Positions 1-5,113 are shown, counted from the first letter of the stretch. The stretch is DNA of 5,113 nucleotides from Brassicibacter mesophilus (GCF_050433385.1 NZ_JBNPXI010000046.1:1-5113); one strand, 5' to 3'. A program made the numbers and translations. Notes: a model not told the origin generated them from the sequence alone.

Positions 1-6
1 TTCAAT

Positions 7-37
7 TTTACCATAATCAGGTGAGGAGTTATATATT
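7..37 (+). promoter_or_regulatory. Candidate sigma-A promoter for the 120-587 gene
   Basis: A -35-like TTTACC (7-12) is followed after 17 bases by TATATA (30-35); the alternative pair is TTACCA (8-13) and TATATT (32-37), spaced 18. Transcription would start near 43-45, just before the leader hairpin at 52-72. A nearer pair, TTGTGG (71-76) with TATATT (95-100), would start the RNA at or inside the Shine-Dalgarno site and is less likely. AT-rich sequence gives such matches by chance, so this is tentative. Confidence 0.3.
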
Positions 38-45
38 TTTATGCA

Positions 46-72
46 AGAAAAAACCCCGTAATTATACGGGTT
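46..72 (-). terminator. Hairpin with terminator form on the - strand, inside the leader of the 120-587 gene
   Basis: CCCGTA (55-60) pairs with TACGGG (65-70) around an ATTA loop; two further A-T pairs form if C54 bulges. Read on the - strand, the stem is followed by six T (positions 53-48), the form of a rho-independent terminator. Read on the + strand, the A-run comes first and no U-run follows, so it would not terminate the downstream gene. A second small hairpin, CGTTT/AAACG with a CGC loop, lies at 77-89. Either this is a backup terminator for leftward transcription or the two hairpins are 5' leader structure. No known riboswitch consensus was recognised. Confidence 0.4.
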
Positions 73-119
73 GTGGCGTTTCGCAAACGTCTAATATATT
101 TATACATAGGAGGATATTT

Positions 120-587
120 ATGAGATATGAAGTCAAACTAGACGGATTTGAAGAAAAAAAAGTTGAAGTGGAGGTAAAAGGTATAGGTAACCCTAGGCTA
201 CTAATAGATAATGAACCTGTAGCTGTGGAAAAAAAACGTAAAATGAAGCTCATAAAGAATGATGGAACTGAGGTTATTGCCAATTGGAAGCATAGCTTTT
301 TTAGTGTGGATCCAATACCTAAGCTAGTAGTTGACGGTAAAGAATTTCAAGTAACGGAACCTTTAAAATGGTATGTAAAAGTATGGTGTGGTTTACCTCT
401 ACTGCTCGTTCTTTGGGGAGGAGCTTTGGGTGCTTTATGTGGAATCATAGGTATTTCTATCAATTCTAAAATTTTCAGATCTTCACTTAATACTATTTTA
501 AAATTCTTAATATCATTGGTAGTGTCTTCACTAGCCGTGATTATATTCATTTTTATTGCTTCTTTTCTGCATGCAGCGTTAGCTTAA
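120..587 (+). CDS. Uncharacterised membrane protein with N-terminal soluble domain and two C-terminal helices
   Basis: This is a 155-residue protein of unknown function. The start at 120 was chosen because AGGAGGA (108-114) lies 5 bases before the ATG; the frame is open back to 21 but has no ribosome site there. Residues 1-80 are charged and alternate like beta strands, with Lys/Glu-rich stretches (EEKKVEVEVK, VEKKRKMKLIK), and look like a small soluble domain. Two hydrophobic segments follow, at about 88-113 (Gly-rich, GLPLLLVLWGG then GALCGIIG) and 127-150. The segment from LKWYVKVWCGLPLLLVLWGG to the NSKIFRSS linker resembles conserved hypothetical proteins I have seen in Bacillota and Bacteroidota, but I know of no function. 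No signal peptide is present; both termini may be cytoplasmic. It appears monocistronic, ending 12 bases before a strong terminator and convergent with the hydrolase gene. Confidence 0.85.
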   Translation: MRYEVKLDGFEEKKVEVEVKGIGNPRLLIDNEPVAVEKKRKMKLIKNDGTEVIANWKHSFFSVDPIPKLVVDGKEFQVTEPLKWYVKVWCGLPLLLVLWGGALGALCGIIGISINSKIFRSSLNTILKFLISLVVSSLAVIIFIFIASFLHAALA

Positions 588-599
588 AGTTCGCTATTA

Positions 600-633
600 A
601 AAATCAGCCTGAATTAAAACTCAAGCTGATTTT
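600..633. terminator. Bidirectional rho-independent terminator between convergent genes
   Basis: AAAATCAGC (600-608) and GCTGATTTT (625-633) form a perfect 9-bp stem; three inner pairs (TGA 610-612 with TCA 621-623) extend it. The + strand continues with T-rich sequence (TTTTCTATTTT), and the - strand reads through GCTGATTTTT. It can therefore end both the 120-587 gene (12 bases past its stop) and the hydrolase gene (about 70 bases past its stop). Confidence 0.85.
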
Positions 634-704
634 CTATTTTATCATTTAAACCTTAAAAATATGTATTTTCTTCTGCATTATGCATTAATAAGTCAAAATT
701 TACT

Positions 705-1589
705 TTATTCTTCATCAACATATGAATCAAAGATATCTGCACTTAGCTGAATAGCCTTATCTAATGACTCGTTATGATCTCCATCAATAACCATAAATTC
801 AAATGGCACACTTAACTTTTCAACTTTTTCAACAAATTTTTCAGCTAATTTCATTGTTCCTATATCTTCCTTACCCATGAATGAATAAACAGGTGTTTTT
901 ATATTATCTGCATATTCATAGGATGAGCGTATATGTATTTCATCTTTATTATATTCAAATGGAATACGATCTTTTCTATACTTGAAGTAATCCTTTGTAC
1001 CATATGATGCTCCATTGGTAGCAATAGCTTTATATGGTGACTCTCTTAATGATGCTAAAACGCTTAAGGAGCCTCCAGCGCTATGCCCCATTAAGAATAC
1101 ATTGTTTTCATCAACATACGGAAGACTGGCCAAATACTTTCCAGCAGCAATACAGTCATTAACTTCACCATAAAAATATTCGAAGTTACCCGGATTACCA
1201 TTTTCTCCACGTACCATAGGTGTCATCACTACATAACCACGATTAATATACTCTTCAGCAACATACCAATCAACTTCACCAAAAGCAAACCCTCCATGCA
1301 TAAATACTACTGCAGGGTATTTATATCCATCTTCTGGGTCATTCAGTACCCACGCTTTAAGTTTTAGCCCATCAGACTCATACTCAACCTCAGAAACGTA
1401 TGGTGGAGGTGTTGAATTTTCATATTCATCAATAGAAGGCTCTTGTTTGACAAAAGTTGACGTAAAGCTCTCTCTATCTTTTTCATAAGAACCTGTGAAG
1501 CTATTGTTTTTATCACCATTAGAGCATCCCATTAAAGCAACTAAGCAAAGTATAATTACTATTAATATACTACAAATTTTTTTATTCAT
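705..1589 (-). CDS. Lipoprotein alpha/beta hydrolase (dienelactone hydrolase / prolyl oligopeptidase-like)
   Basis: This 294-residue protein is a secreted, lipid-anchored serine hydrolase. A charged N-terminus and hydrophobic stretch (residues 4-20) lead to the lipobox LMGC, with Cys22 as the lipidated residue; a low-complexity linker spans about 23-65. The alpha/beta-hydrolase core follows: HGG at 98-100 (oxyanion hole), nucleophile elbow GHSAGG at 168-173 with Ser170, probable acid Asp242 in MGKED, and His272 in DGDHNES near the C-terminus. A complete triad suggests an active enzyme. Spacing and the VVFMHGG and NVFLMGHSAGG strands fit the dienelactone hydrolase / S9 peptidase-like group, so an esterase or peptidase acting outside the membrane is likely; the substrate cannot be told. 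The ATG at 1589 has AGGAGG 4 bases upstream (1594-1599). It appears monocistronic, ending at the shared terminator 600-633. Confidence 0.9.
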   Translation of the reverse strand: MNKKICSILIVIILCLVALMGCSNGDKNNSFTGSYEKDRESFTSTFVKQEPSIDEYENSTPPPYVSEVEYESDGLKLKAWVLNDPEDGYKYPAVVFMHGGFAFGEVDWYVAEEYINRGYVVMTPMVRGENGNPGNFEYFYGEVNDCIAAGKYLASLPYVDENNVFLMGHSAGGSLSVLASLRESPYKAIATNGASYGTKDYFKYRKDRIPFEYNKDEIHIRSSYEYADNIKTPVYSFMGKEDIGTMKLAEKFVEKVEKLSVPFEFMVIDGDHNESLDKAIQLSADIFDSYVDEE

Positions 1590-1623
1590 AAGTCCTCCTT
1601 AGTTTAGTTTTATACCTACCTGA

Positions 1624-1664
1624 TTTTATCATGTATAAAACTGTATTTATCATCCATTTGTAAA
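1624..1664 (-). promoter_or_regulatory. Candidate hydrolase promoter with an overlapping palindromic operator
   Basis: On the - strand a -35-like TTTACA (1664-1659) is followed after 18 bases by TTTTAT (1640-1635) as a weak -10. That -10 is one arm of an inverted repeat, TTTTAT and ATAAAA at 1624-1629 and 1635-1640 with a 5-base spacer. A symmetric site over the -10 region is typical of a repressor operator, but no regulator is encoded nearby and the AT-rich arms weaken the case. A 10-bp palindrome AACTATAGTT lies upstream at 1679-1688. Confidence 0.3.
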
Positions 1665-1787
1665 AATGCGATAGCATGAACTATAGTTATACTACAAACC
1701 ATACTTAGTCATCATAAATAATTACGTACATATTTTCACTCCTTTACCACAGCCGTCTGCAAATACACTTTTGATTTTTGATGTTGC

Positions 1788-1801
1788 TTTGTTTAAACAA
1801 A
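1788..1801. repeat. Perfect 14-bp palindrome
   Basis: TTTGTTTAAACAAA equals its own reverse complement. It lies in the gap upstream of the hydrolase, about 200 bases from its start and about 45 bases before the mini-ORF ribosome site. With no loop it is more likely a dimer protein-binding site than an RNA hairpin. No matching regulator is visible. Confidence 0.35.
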
Positions 1802-1847
1802 TTAGTGTGTTCACTCATATATATTAACATTTTTTTCACATAAATAA

Positions 1848-1891
1848 TATATGGTGAAGCCCTTATTAAGTAATTAGGACTTCACCATATA
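1848..1891 (-). terminator. 3' hairpin of the permease gene, probable terminator
   Basis: TATATGGTGAAG (1848-1859) pairs perfectly over 12 bp with CTTCACCATATA (1880-1891), and a second partial stem (CCT/AGG and further A-T pairs) continues inward. It begins 22 bases past the permease stop. On the - strand the tail is ATTATTTATGTG rather than a clean U-run, so it may be a weak terminator or mainly an RNA-stabilising 3' stem. No other terminator is visible for this gene. Confidence 0.6.
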
Positions 1892-1913
1892 ATTCTTTAA
1901 GTTCTTAATAATT

Positions 1914-3185
1914 TTAAGCTTCTTTTACCTTATTGCTAACGATTTTACTTAATACTACATAAGTAACACAGCTTGTTACTATTCCAACTAGAGGTGGAAC
2001 AAACATATCTGCTTTTAATGATAGATAGCTTGCTGCTCCAGCTAAAAACCAAGAAACAAGTGCAACTGAATTAACCTTCATTCCTTCTTTTGGTCTTTTA
2101 ATAAAAAATTCTTCACCAATTATTAATCCTGGAACTGGTGGTATCAATAATGAAAGGAATTTAATAATCGGAAGTATGTAATTAAATATACCAAGTGCAG
2201 CAAACACAGCAGCCAATCCTGCTATACCTAATGCAATATGTTTGTGTTGAACTTTTCCTTTTAAACTAGTCTCATCTAATACATTTTGTATAGCTAAGCT
2301 AGCGCCATAAATATTGTTGTCTTGAGTTGTCCATAAACAAAATATTGCAGCAACAAAAGCAACTAATGAAAGTCCTAAAGCAGCCATAGCCACTGTGAAG
2401 TCGCCATTACCTGTAGATATAGCAACAAGAGCACCTGCAAATTGTAAGCCAAGACATCCTAAAGCAAACGCTGCTATACCTGCAATAAATAAATCTTTTG
2501 TGCTTTTTGCAAATCTACAAACGTCTGGTGTTATTGTAGCGCCAAACACCCATCCTCCAATAATTGACGATGTAGCTGCAGTAAATGAAATGGGATTAGC
2601 AGGAATATAATTGAAAATTTCATTAAAGCCTCCAGATGCCTTTCCTACAGCTATAACTCCAACAATTGACATTATTAATGCTGCTGGAACTCCTAAAAAA
2701 CTTATAACCTCTAATCCTTTATACCCTCTAATAGCTGATTGAGTCCATAGAGCTATACATATAATCGCAGTAATTGGAATAGATAATGGCCACCAAGTAA
2801 AAGTAGTCTTTATCAATCTAGCAAATATGTCCCCATTCAAAGAAATCCATGTTACTGAAGAAATAGCTAACAACAGAGAAAATATAGTAGAGCCCTTTTT
2901 ACCAAAGGCTCTTCTAGATAGAAATGAAGTAGATAGTCCTGTCTTAAAAGCCATATAACCAGTAGCTAAAACAATGCCTATAAGTACAGCATTTCCAGCT
3001 AACAGAGTAAGCACTGCTTTAGAAAATGTCATTCCTACCCCTACGGCTCCTCCAATAACAAAATTAGATAGTGCTATTGGATAGCCTGCAAGAACAAACG
3101 TAAGACTTAATAATGATTTCCTTTCAGAATCAGGTACTGAATTAAAAGCGTTTTCCAATCCATTATTGCTAATTTTCTCAGACAT
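1914..3185 (-). CDS. NCS1-family nucleobase permease, cytosine permease (CodB)-like
   Basis: This 423-residue integral membrane protein belongs to the nucleobase:cation symporter-1 family and is close in length to E. coli CodB (about 419). About 12 hydrophobic segments are visible, near 27-50, 56-80, 101-123, 133-149, 157-182, 203-220, 232-256, 266-288, 315-336, 338-358, 373-390 and 394-415. CodB-like landmarks are the N-terminal SLTFVLAG block, the KTGLST loop with RRAFGKKGS, TPDVCRF (219-225), WTTQDNNIYGASL (285-297) and IPPVPG (348-353). It probably imports a nucleobase or related heterocycle with a cation; cytosine is the default guess, but allantoin, hydantoin and vitamin-precursor carriers share the fold. 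No cytosine deaminase gene is in the window. The ATG at 3185 has AGGGGG (3193-3198) 7 bases upstream. A small ORF ends 15 bases before it, so translation may be coupled. Confidence 0.9.
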   Translation of the reverse strand: MSEKISNNGLENAFNSVPDSERKSLLSLTFVLAGYPIALSNFVIGGAVGVGMTFSKAVLTLLAGNAVLIGIVLATGYMAFKTGLSTSFLSRRAFGKKGSTIFSLLLAISSVTWISLNGDIFARLIKTTFTWWPLSIPITAIICIALWTQSAIRGYKGLEVISFLGVPAALIMSIVGVIAVGKASGGFNEIFNYIPANPISFTAATSSIIGGWVFGATITPDVCRFAKSTKDLFIAGIAAFALGCLGLQFAGALVAISTGNGDFTVAMAALGLSLVAFVAAIFCLWTTQDNNIYGASLAIQNVLDETSLKGKVQHKHIALGIAGLAAVFAALGIFNYILPIIKFLSLLIPPVPGLIIGEEFFIKRPKEGMKVNSVALVSWFLAGAASYLSLKADMFVPPLVGIVTSCVTYVVLSKIVSNKVKEA

Positions 3186-3200
3186 CTTTATTCCCCCTGT

Positions 3201-3302
3201 TCAGTATTTAGTTAGTCTGTAAGTTTGTTGCCATAAAAAATAACTAATAATTTCCCATAATATCATTTTGAGCGATGCTGCTTTTTTGAAAATAAACTTC
3301 AA
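3201..3302 (-). CDS. Possible 33-residue small protein or leader peptide upstream of the permease
   Basis: On the - strand a TTG codon (3302-3300) is preceded after 4 bases by AGGAGG (3312-3307) inside an extended AAGGAGGGAGA site, and opens a 33-codon frame ending in TGA (3203-3201). The stop is 15 bases before the permease ATG and just before its ribosome site. The peptide begins MKFIFKKAASLKMILWEIIS and ends with a Gln/Tyr/Arg/Lys-rich tail; residues 10-24 are hydrophobic, so it could be a short amphipathic or membrane-associated peptide. The ribosome site is better than that of the permease, which is hard to explain unless something is translated here. It could be a small protein, a leader peptide setting permease translation, or chance. 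The family is not recognised. Confidence 0.4.
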   Translation of the reverse strand: MKFIFKKAASLKMILWEIISYFLWQQTYRLTKY

Positions 3303-3335
3303 TCTCCCTCCTTCCAATTTTTCATACTTATCACT

Positions 3336-3356
3336 GTGTATACAATGTTCATTATA
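3336..3356 (-). promoter_or_regulatory. Candidate promoter -10 and palindrome upstream of the small ORF and permease
   Basis: A consensus -10 TATAAT sits at 3356-3351 on the - strand, which would start RNA near 3344 and leave a roughly 30-base leader before the small ORF ribosome site. No good -35 is seen at 17-18 bases (only TATATA/TTATAT). Overlapping the expected start site is TTGTATACAC (3345-3336), with a perfect TGTATACA core inside a 16-base imperfect palindrome (3332-3347). Palindromes with a GT-TAT-AC type core are common for GntR-family repressors, but no such gene is in the window, so this is inference. Confidence 0.3.
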
Positions 3357-3381
3357 TATATACTATGTCTATATATATAAT
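3351..3381. repeat. Perfect 12-bp AT inverted repeat with 7-base spacer
   Basis: ATTATATATATA (3351-3362) is the exact reverse complement of TATATATATAAT (3370-3381), around the spacer CTATGTC. Each arm carries TATAAT on one strand, so the element presents outward-facing -10-like hexamers. It lies in the putative permease promoter. Pure alternating A/T can form such repeats by chance, but the spacer breaks the alternation and the arm ends still match. Confidence 0.5.
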
Positions 3382-3663
3382 AGAAACACAGCATCAGGAA
3401 AATATTTGTTATTTTTCTATAATTTATATTGCATTTTATATGCCATGTTTTTAACAATCTCTTTCTTGATGTTAGCACTGTTAACAGAATTTCATTAAAT
3501 AGGTTTATTGTTCTAATCTTTCATTTGTGAAATCCAATTTTCAGAGTAATACCTTTAAGTTAGTAATTGCAATAGATGTGCTAATGTTTCATTTTTGCAA
3601 TGCGACTTTCATATTTGAAACGTTTTCTCGTTTTGTTTTCTAGTGTTATTTCATTATAAGCAC

Positions 3664-4533
3664 CTATTGATTTCCACTAACACTTCTATTGTATTGCTTT
3701 GCAATATGATAATTTATAAGACCTGCAATAATAATTAACGCTCCACCTGCAAGGCTCATAAGATCAGGAACCTCATTCCAAATCACAAATCCTATGAGTA
3801 TTGAAAATACGATATTAGTATACAAATATATAGATAACTCACCAGCTGGAGCATATCTATAAGCATATGCCATAAGATATTGAGCTATAGCAGCAGAAAC
3901 TCCAATTGCTGATAACTTCAGAAATTGTTCTAAGCTGCTTAAAATAAAATTACCTGATAGCATAAAAGGAACTACAGCTAAGGTAGAAATTAGTCCAAAA
4001 TAGAATACTATAGTATTAGGTGAATCGGTACGGCTTAAATGTCTTACTGTCGTATATGCTGCTCCAGCAAAAAAAGCACCGAATATACCAGTCAAAGCTG
4101 GTATTATAGAAAAGCTCAGACCTGGCTTTATAACAAAAAGTGCTCCAATAAAGGCTAAAATAATTGTTAGAACTTGTTGCTTTCTTACTTTTTCATTTAA
4201 GAATAATACAGACAATATAATTACAAAAAATGAGGAAGTTTTGTTAAGAATTTCTGAATCTGCTAGTGGTAGCTTGGATAGGGCATAATAGTTTCCTGCT
4301 ACCCCTAATAATCCAAATATACTCCTCAAAACAAGTGCTTTTTTGTTATTGCCTGCAAAAGATTCTTTTTTCCTAAATATTATAAAACTAGCTGTCATCA
4401 ATGTTATAGCATTTCTAAAAAACATCTTTTCTGGCACTCCTACTTCAGGTAATGACTTAACAGCTGTTGCCATCAAGGCAAAGAAAAAGGATGAAAGAAT
4501 CATTAATACTATTCCTTTAGTCTTGTTGTTCAT
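3664..4533 (-). CDS. EamA/DMT-superfamily transporter
   Basis: This 289-residue protein has the size and ten-helix pattern of drug/metabolite transporter superfamily members with two EamA repeats. Hydrophobic segments lie at about 7-26, 35-54, 66-84, 95-112, 119-136, 144-163, 173-192, 204-225, 235-252 and 259-277. Repeat 1 (about 6-136) shows the family pattern of FFFALMATAVK, a helix 2 ending in FRKK, and SEILNKTSSFFVIILSVLFLNEK; repeat 2 (about 147-277) shows AGAAYTTVRHLSR, then APAGELSIYLYTNIVFSILI and the matching WNEVPD. The family mostly exports amino acids, purines or other small metabolites, sometimes imports them; the substrate here is unknown. The ATG at 4533 has AAAGGAG (4546-4540) 6 bases upstream. 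It starts 82 bases after the PF06684 gene ends, with a terminator between, so it may be expressed by read-through or from a weak promoter over that stem. Confidence 0.9.
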   Translation of the reverse strand: MNNKTKGIVLMILSSFFFALMATAVKSLPEVGVPEKMFFRNAITLMTASFIIFRKKESFAGNNKKALVLRSIFGLLGVAGNYYALSKLPLADSEILNKTSSFFVIILSVLFLNEKVRKQQVLTIILAFIGALFVIKPGLSFSIIPALTGIFGAFFAGAAYTTVRHLSRTDSPNTIVFYFGLISTLAVVPFMLSGNFILSSLEQFLKLSAIGVSAAIAQYLMAYAYRYAPAGELSIYLYTNIVFSILIGFVIWNEVPDLMSLAGGALIIIAGLINYHIAKQYNRSVSGNQ

Positions 4534-4566
4534 GTATTACTCCTTTCAAAATGAAATTTAATGTAT

Positions 4567-4607
4567 AAAAAGAGAAAATCCTTCCTATAAACTGAAGGAT
4601 TTTCTCT
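4567..4607 (-). terminator. Rho-independent terminator of the PF06684 gene
   Basis: AGAGAAAATCCTTC (4571-4584) and GAAGGATTTTCTCT (4594-4607) form a perfect 14-bp stem with a 9-base loop. On the - strand it is followed by a U-run (T at 4571-4567, then ATAC). It begins 8 bases past the stop of the PF06684 gene and ends 21 bases before the DMT ribosome site, so it separates the two genes or attenuates read-through. The + strand side has no U-run. Confidence 0.85.
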
Positions 4608-4615
4608 ATAATTAA

Positions 4616-5113
4616 CTATCTTAAGCCGTCTTCACACTTAGCTTCTTCTTTTTGAAGTCCACCTACTCTTGGATGTGGTCTTCCACAGTTTGTTACTGAT
4701 AATATTAACACTAATTCATTGTCTCTTGGAGCATCTGGTACTCTTACTTCCATTGCGTCGAAGTGAGTTCTTACGAATGCTGCATCTTTATAGTGTAGTG
4801 GCACATCTATTGCACAGCCTGGGTAACCCATTTTCTTAGCTGAAGGAATGATTGCTTTTCCTCCGCCTAATCCTTCTCTAAATGGCTTTCCTAGTGTTGG
4901 GTGAAGCAAAGCTGCTCCATGCTCAAGCTCTCCATTTCCTCCAATTATAGCTGCTTTACCATAGCTTTCTGCTTCACCTTTTTCAATACCAGCTGCTTTT
5001 AATGCTTTTTCAACTAGTTCTGGTGTAATTGATGCACTCCAGTCTGATAATGGGGATAAATCTTCTACGTATTTTCCTGCATATGGGTTTTCAAATACTA
5101 CTGCGATTGATAC
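4616..5113 (-). CDS. PF06684 (AA_synth, formerly DUF1185) family protein, N-terminus beyond the window
   Basis: The frame is open from the right edge and ends with TAG at 4618-4616, giving 165 residues. Family members are about 190 residues, so roughly the first 25-35 are missing. Conserved blocks visible, numbered from the edge, are VVFENPYAGKYVEDLSPL (5-22), SYGKAAIIGGNGELEHGAALLHP (50-72, Gly/Glu/His-rich), GGGKAIIPSAKKMGYPG (83-99), IDVPLHYKDAAFVRTHFDAMEVRVPDAPRDNE (102-133) and the C-terminal GRPHPRVGGLQKEEAKCEDGLR, all typical of the family. The first solved structure (Bordetella BB2672) has a variant of the Bacillus chorismate mutase fold, and a role in amino-acid metabolism was suggested; the reaction is not established to my knowledge. 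It is predicted cytoplasmic. Codons are richer in G/C-ending choices than the transporter genes, perhaps reflecting high expression. It ends in a strong terminator. Confidence 0.9.
   Translation of the reverse strand, partial: VSIAVVFENPYAGKYVEDLSPLSDWSASITPELVEKALKAAGIEKGEAESYGKAAIIGGNGELEHGAALLHPTLGKPFREGLGGGKAIIPSAKKMGYPGCAIDVPLHYKDAAFVRTHFDAMEVRVPDAPRDNELVLILSVTNCGRPHPRVGGLQKEEAKCEDGLR

Larger units (their letters stand above)
1590..1913. other. Intergenic region between the hydrolase and permease genes
   Basis: These 324 bases hold no full-size gene. From right to left they contain the 3' hairpin of the permease (1848-1891), a perfect 14-bp palindrome (1788-1801), a possible 8-codon mini-ORF with a good ribosome site (1705-1731, - strand), and the putative hydrolase promoter and operator (1624-1664). 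The long upstream region suggests the hydrolase has its own promoter and control rather than being read through from the permease. Confidence 0.6.
3303..3663. other. Gene-free region between the DMT transporter and the permease leader
   Basis: About 360 very AT-rich bases carry the promoter-like and palindromic elements near 3336-3381. From 3382 to 3663 I see no gene: open frames on both strands lack ribosome sites and have no recognisable protein character. A weak 5-bp hairpin (TTTCA/TGAAA, 3607-3620) lies 44 bases past the DMT stop but has no U-run, so no convincing terminator for that gene is visible. The length suggests the permease has its own promoter here. Confidence 0.55.

Noticed and set aside
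21..119. N-terminal extension of the 120-587 gene to position 21
   Set aside because: The GTG at 21 has no ribosome site, the extension would run through the leader hairpins, and a strong AGGAGGA precedes the ATG at 120.
674..687. Tandem 7-base repeat TGCATTA x2
   Set aside because: Only two short copies in an AT-rich spacer after a gene; likely chance.
1744..1830. A 28-codon - strand ORF whose stop lies within the mini-ORF ribosome site
   Set aside because: There is no Shine-Dalgarno site before either possible ATG, and it spans the 14-bp palindrome; it is probably chance.
2395..2610. 71-codon + strand frame inside the permease
   Set aside because: It is a shadow of the permease gene on the other strand, without a ribosome site or recognisable protein character.
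3299..3480. Open - strand frame of about 60 codons ending in TGA that overlaps the TTG of the small ORF
   Set aside because: It has no ribosome site and a Tyr/Ile/Asn/Lys-rich composition resembling random AT-rich sequence. Short pieces in the other frames also looked protein-like but are broken by stops, so a pseudogene cannot be supported.
3268..3498. Open frame of 76 codons on the + strand
   Set aside because: It starts at a TTG with no ribosome site, has Tyr/Phe/Leu/Ile-rich composition typical of AT-rich noncoding DNA, and overlaps the small ORF and promoter elements of the opposite strand.
3615..3632. CcpA (cre)-like sequence around GAAAACGTTTC on the - strand
   Set aside because: It matches one half of a clostridial-type consensus well but the other half poorly, and lies about 260 bases upstream of the likely permease promoter and downstream of the DMT gene.

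Overview
The window is AT-rich, with strong AGGAGG-type Shine-Dalgarno sites 4 to 7 bases from starts, a TTG start, A/T-ending codons and a Gram-positive lipoprotein signal. This points to a low-GC Bacillota chromosome, most likely a Clostridia-type anaerobe. Genus cannot be set from the sequence. There are no RNA genes, CRISPR arrays, insertion sequences or phage genes.

Layout, left to right: (1) a + strand gene (120-587) for an uncharacterised 155-residue protein with a soluble N-terminal part and two C-terminal membrane helices, preceded by a structured leader; (2) a strong bidirectional terminator (600-633) shared with the convergent gene; (3) a - strand lipoprotein alpha/beta hydrolase (705-1589) with a promoter-overlapping palindrome; (4) a 324-base intergenic region with a mini-ORF, a perfect 14-bp palindrome and the 3' hairpin of the next gene; (5) a - strand CodB-like NCS1 nucleobase permease (1914-3185); (6) directly upstream of it, a 33-codon TTG-start small ORF with a strong Shine-Dalgarno site (3201-3302), under an AT-rich promoter region with two inverted repeats; (7) a 360-base gene-free stretch; (8) a - strand EamA/DMT-family transporter (3664-4533); (9) a - strand rho-independent terminator (4567-4607); (10) the C-terminal 165 residues of a PF06684 (AA_synth, formerly DUF1185) protein, running off the right edge.

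Four of the five main genes lie on the - strand, but each interval holds either a hairpin/terminator or a long gap, so they are probably several transcription units. The PF06684 gene, DMT transporter and NCS1 permease together suggest transport and metabolism of a small nitrogen compound (nucleobase or amino-acid-like). That link is inferred from gene order only. The window is mostly ordinary metabolic and transport chromosome. The least explained parts are the small ORF and palindromes before the permease, the leader and protein of the first gene, and the unknown reaction of the PF06684 protein.
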